This document shows positions 62,235 to 64,000 of a stretch of 64,000 nucleotides of DNA, piece after piece. A program made the position numbers and the translations under genes. The stretch lies in contig NZ_SCOM01000007.1 of the NCBI RefSeq assembly GCF_005508865.1, positions 62,001 through 126,000 of the forward strand, read 5' to 3'. Under the pieces are notes generated by a model. It had not been told where the DNA came from and ran no database searches. It saw only the letters and a list, made by a program, of their open reading frames with translations. The DNA comes from Pseudomonas sp. F(2018) (GTDB taxonomy: Bacteria > Pseudomonadota > Gammaproteobacteria > Pseudomonadales > Pseudomonadaceae). How positions within the stretch are numbered: the stretch's first letter is position 1; the number at the start of each line of letters is the position of its first letter.

Positions 62235-62253
62235 GTGGCGGAACCTTCGCCGC

Positions 62254-62278
62254 GCTCTACCGGTCGACCCGGTAGAGC
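62254..62278. other. Perfect hairpin between msrA and the YjfB-type gene
   Basis: GCTCTACCGG/CCGGTAGAGC, 10 bp with a five-base loop, just upstream of the AGGAG ribosome-binding site of the next gene. No T tract; may insulate or stabilise the transcript. Confidence 0.45.
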
Positions 62279-62300
62279 CATCTCCGCAGGAGAACCCGCC

Positions 62301-62498
62301 ATGGACCTGAGCAATATCGCCAGCGCCGTTTCCAATGCCAACGCGGCGCAGGCCTCGGCAACCGCCTCGCTGATGCTGCTGAGAAAGTCCCTGGATATTC
62401 AGGCCGCCAGCGCCATCGGCCTGATCCAGGCCATTCCGCAGGTCACTCCGCCGAGCAATCCGCCGAATCTGGGTAATGCGGTGGATGTGACGGTCTAG
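62301..62498 (+). CDS. YjfB-family putative motility protein
   Basis: 65 residues: MDLSNIASAVSNANAAQASATASLMLLRKSLDIQAASAIGLIQAIP, followed by a Pro/Asn-rich tail. The MD-short-helix pattern with LLRKSLDIQ is that of the YjfB (putative motility) family. AGGAG lies eight bases ahead. Function is untested; family membership is moderately secure. Confidence 0.75.
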   Translation: MDLSNIASAVSNANAAQASATASLMLLRKSLDIQAASAIGLIQAIPQVTPPSNPPNLGNAVDVTV

Positions 62499-62603
62499 CG
62501 CTCACGCCATTGAGATGATCAAGGATGCACGCATCCTGCTCTTCGAAAATGGATCGGCCGGCGGCGCCATTCCTGATGCGCTGCCGATCGCCCTACCGCG
62601 GAA

Positions 62604-64000
62604 CTACCCCTCCTGGCCGGCCGGCGCCGGGCTATCGCCTGCCGCCGCGCTCGCCTTCCAGTTCTTCAGTAACCTCGCAATCTTGTAGCCGCGCCAGCCA
62701 AGCATGCGGGTCGCCGTCATCACCCCGGCCATCAGCGCGCCGCCGACCCCGGCGGTGACGGTGTCGGCACCGGTCAGGTAGAGGCCCTTGATCGGCGTCT
62801 GGCTGTGGATCCAGTGCTGGTCGAAGCGCTGCACCGTGTGGTCGATGCCGTAGATCTCGCCCTGCTCGTTCCACTGGTACCACTCGGTGGACAGCGGCGT
62901 GCCCAGCTCGCAGAAGTCCAGGGCGCCGCGCAGTTGCGGCTGATGTTTGTACAGGGTTTCCAGCAGATGTTCGGTGAGCTGAGCCTTGAACGCCTCGTAC
63001 TCGGCGCCGCGCTTGCCCCAGGTGGTGCCCTTCCACTGGGCGAACCACTGCGGCAGGGTCGGCGCGACAATCTCCACCGTGGCCTTGTGCGGGTAGTGGG
63101 CATCCCAGGCCGGGTCCTTGGCCGAGGGGAAGCTGATGTAGATCAGCGGCATCGCCGGGTTCTGCCCGCTCTCGAAACTGCTGACGTTGTAATCGTGATC
63201 GAAGGTCGGGTAGACCCAGTAGTTGGTCTTCGGCAGGCCCAGTTCGGCGGCGCTGCCCTTGAAGCCGGCGTACAGGCACAGGGTGGCGGCGGACAGGTCG
63301 ACCTTCTGCAGCGACGCCAGCAGGCCATGCTCGTTGGCCACCTGCGCATCGAGCAGGCGGGTGTAGGTCGGCACTAGGCCGGCGCAGCTGACGATCTGCG
63401 GCGCGCGGATCTCCAGGCCGTCCTTCTGCAGGCGCACGCCCACGGCGCGGCCGTTCTCCACCAGGATCTTGTCGACCCCGGCATAGGTGAAGACATGGCC
63501 GCCGGCCGCCTCGATGGTCGGGATGATGGTCTCGGAGATCTTGATCGCGCCGCCCACCGGGTAGTTGCCGCCGGTGATGTAGTGCTTGGCGACCATGGCG
63601 TGCATGACGAAGGCCGCCTTGGCCGGCGGCAGTCCATAGTCGCCCCATTGGGCGGTGAGCACGCCGATCAGCTCCTGGTTCTGGGTCAGGCCTTCGAGCA
63701 CTTCGCGGGTGCTCTTGAAGAAGTAGGCCGGCAGCCACAGCCGGCGCAGCTTGGCGTAGAGCATGCCGAGCGAGCGCGGCAGGGCCTGGCCGGCGAAGAA
63801 GCGCGGTACCCGCGCGCTGACGTCGCTGAGCAGTTCCACGTAGCGATCAATGGCCGCCGCTTCGCCGGGGAAGTGCTGCTTCATCTCGGCCTTGAATTCC
63901 TCGCGGCCGGCCACGTAGTCGTAGGTCTGGTCGCCGATGACGATGCGGTCATAGCGCGCATCCATCGGCGCCCATTCCAGCTTGCCGTCGCTAATCACAT
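62604..64000 (-). CDS. CrtI/retinol-saturase-like FAD oxidoreductase (5' part outside window)
   Basis: At least 465 residues of a phytoene-desaturase-type NAD(P)/FAD enzyme. The N-terminal Rossmann motif lies beyond the right edge. Visible: YPVGGAIKISETIIPTIEAAGG, and the C-terminal FAD signature GLYLTGADTVTAGVGGALMAGVMTATRMLG. Substrate unknown; such enzymes desaturate or isomerise lipophilic substrates. The minus-strand frame is open to the end of the window. Confidence 0.82.
   Translation of the reverse strand, partial: VISDGKLEWAPMDARYDRIVIGDQTYDYVAGREEFKAEMKQHFPGEAAAIDRYVELLSDVSARVPRFFAGQALPRSLGMLYAKLRRLWLPAYFFKSTREVLEGLTQNQELIGVLTAQWGDYGLPPAKAAFVMHAMVAKHYITGGNYPVGGAIKISETIIPTIEAAGGHVFTYAGVDKILVENGRAVGVRLQKDGLEIRAPQIVSCAGLVPTYTRLLDAQVANEHGLLASLQKVDLSAATLCLYAGFKGSAAELGLPKTNYWVYPTFDHDYNVSSFESGQNPAMPLIYISFPSAKDPAWDAHYPHKATVEIVAPTLPQWFAQWKGTTWGKRGAEYEAFKAQLTEHLLETLYKHQPQLRGALDFCELGTPLSTEWYQWNEQGEIYGIDHTVQRFDQHWIHSQTPIKGLYLTGADTVTAGVGGALMAGVMTATRMLGWRGYKIARLLKNWKASAAAGDSPAPAGQEG

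Overview
The window is a GC-rich chromosomal segment from a gammaproteobacterium of the genus Pseudomonas or a close relative. The evidence is the gene content and order. hisZ–DUF2065–hflC–hflK–hflX–hfq–miaA–mutL–amiB–tsaE–nnr / queG / orn / rsgA / motB–motA / HDOD / rhdA–psd–fimX / serB follows the order I recall from P. aeruginosa (about PA4939–PA4961). waaA–emrE–…–hldE–msbA–waaL–wapR–…–waaP–waaG–waaC–waaF–ilvE–glnE / aceE–aceF–dipA–msrA follows about PA4988–PA5018. No rRNA, tRNA, CRISPR array, prophage or IS transposase is visible. No stretch over 300 bases lacks a gene.

Layout. 1–11.2 kb is a minus-strand block of RNA, protein and DNA quality control (HflKC, HflX, Hfq, MiaA, MutL, AmiB, TsaE, NAD(P)HX repair). 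11.2–17 kb holds queG, orn, a membrane-anchored methyltransferase flanked by a MITE-like palindromic element, rsgA and the motAB flagellar stator. 17–28 kb carries an HDOD protein, rhodanese, phosphatidylserine decarboxylase, a PilZ-like protein with FimX (c-di-GMP control of type IV pili), serB, an AhpA/Smp-like membrane protein and a YdjM-like membrane hydrolase. 28–49.3 kb is the LPS inner-core/lipid A assembly locus: waaA, hldE, msbA, waaL, two glycosyltransferases, an O-carbamoyltransferase, a run of kinase-fold proteins and waaP-waaG-waaC-waaF, most of it in one tightly overlapping minus-strand operon. 49.4–64 kb has ilvE, glnE, the aceEF pyruvate dehydrogenase operon, a small secreted protein, a DipA-type c-di-GMP phosphodiesterase, msrA, a YjfB-type small protein and a partial CrtI-like oxidoreductase.

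How the genes cooperate. HldE makes ADP-heptose, WaaA adds Kdo, WaaC and WaaF add heptoses I and II, and WaaG starts the outer core. WaaP, WapP and related kinases phosphorylate, and the carbamoyltransferase carbamoylates, core sugars. WapR-like and a second glycosyltransferase extend the core. MsbA flips core-lipid A and WaaL ligates O antigen.

The most notable points are: (1) a sharply lower-GC segment (about 35.05–38.64 kb) whose edges lie inside msbA and a glycosyltransferase gene, as expected for homologous exchange of an O-antigen-ligase cassette; (2) two copies of a HexR-type operator between glnE and aceE, about five helical turns apart; (3) a nested-palindrome MITE-like element whose end supplies the methyltransferase stop codon; (4) LPS kinase paralogues lacking the catalytic aspartate, and a tandem double-kinase protein; (5) a degenerate Nudix box in an otherwise unnamed protein beside hldE; and (6) an A9 tract at codons 4–7 of fimX. 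All function calls come from reading motifs and remembered family features; no database search was run.
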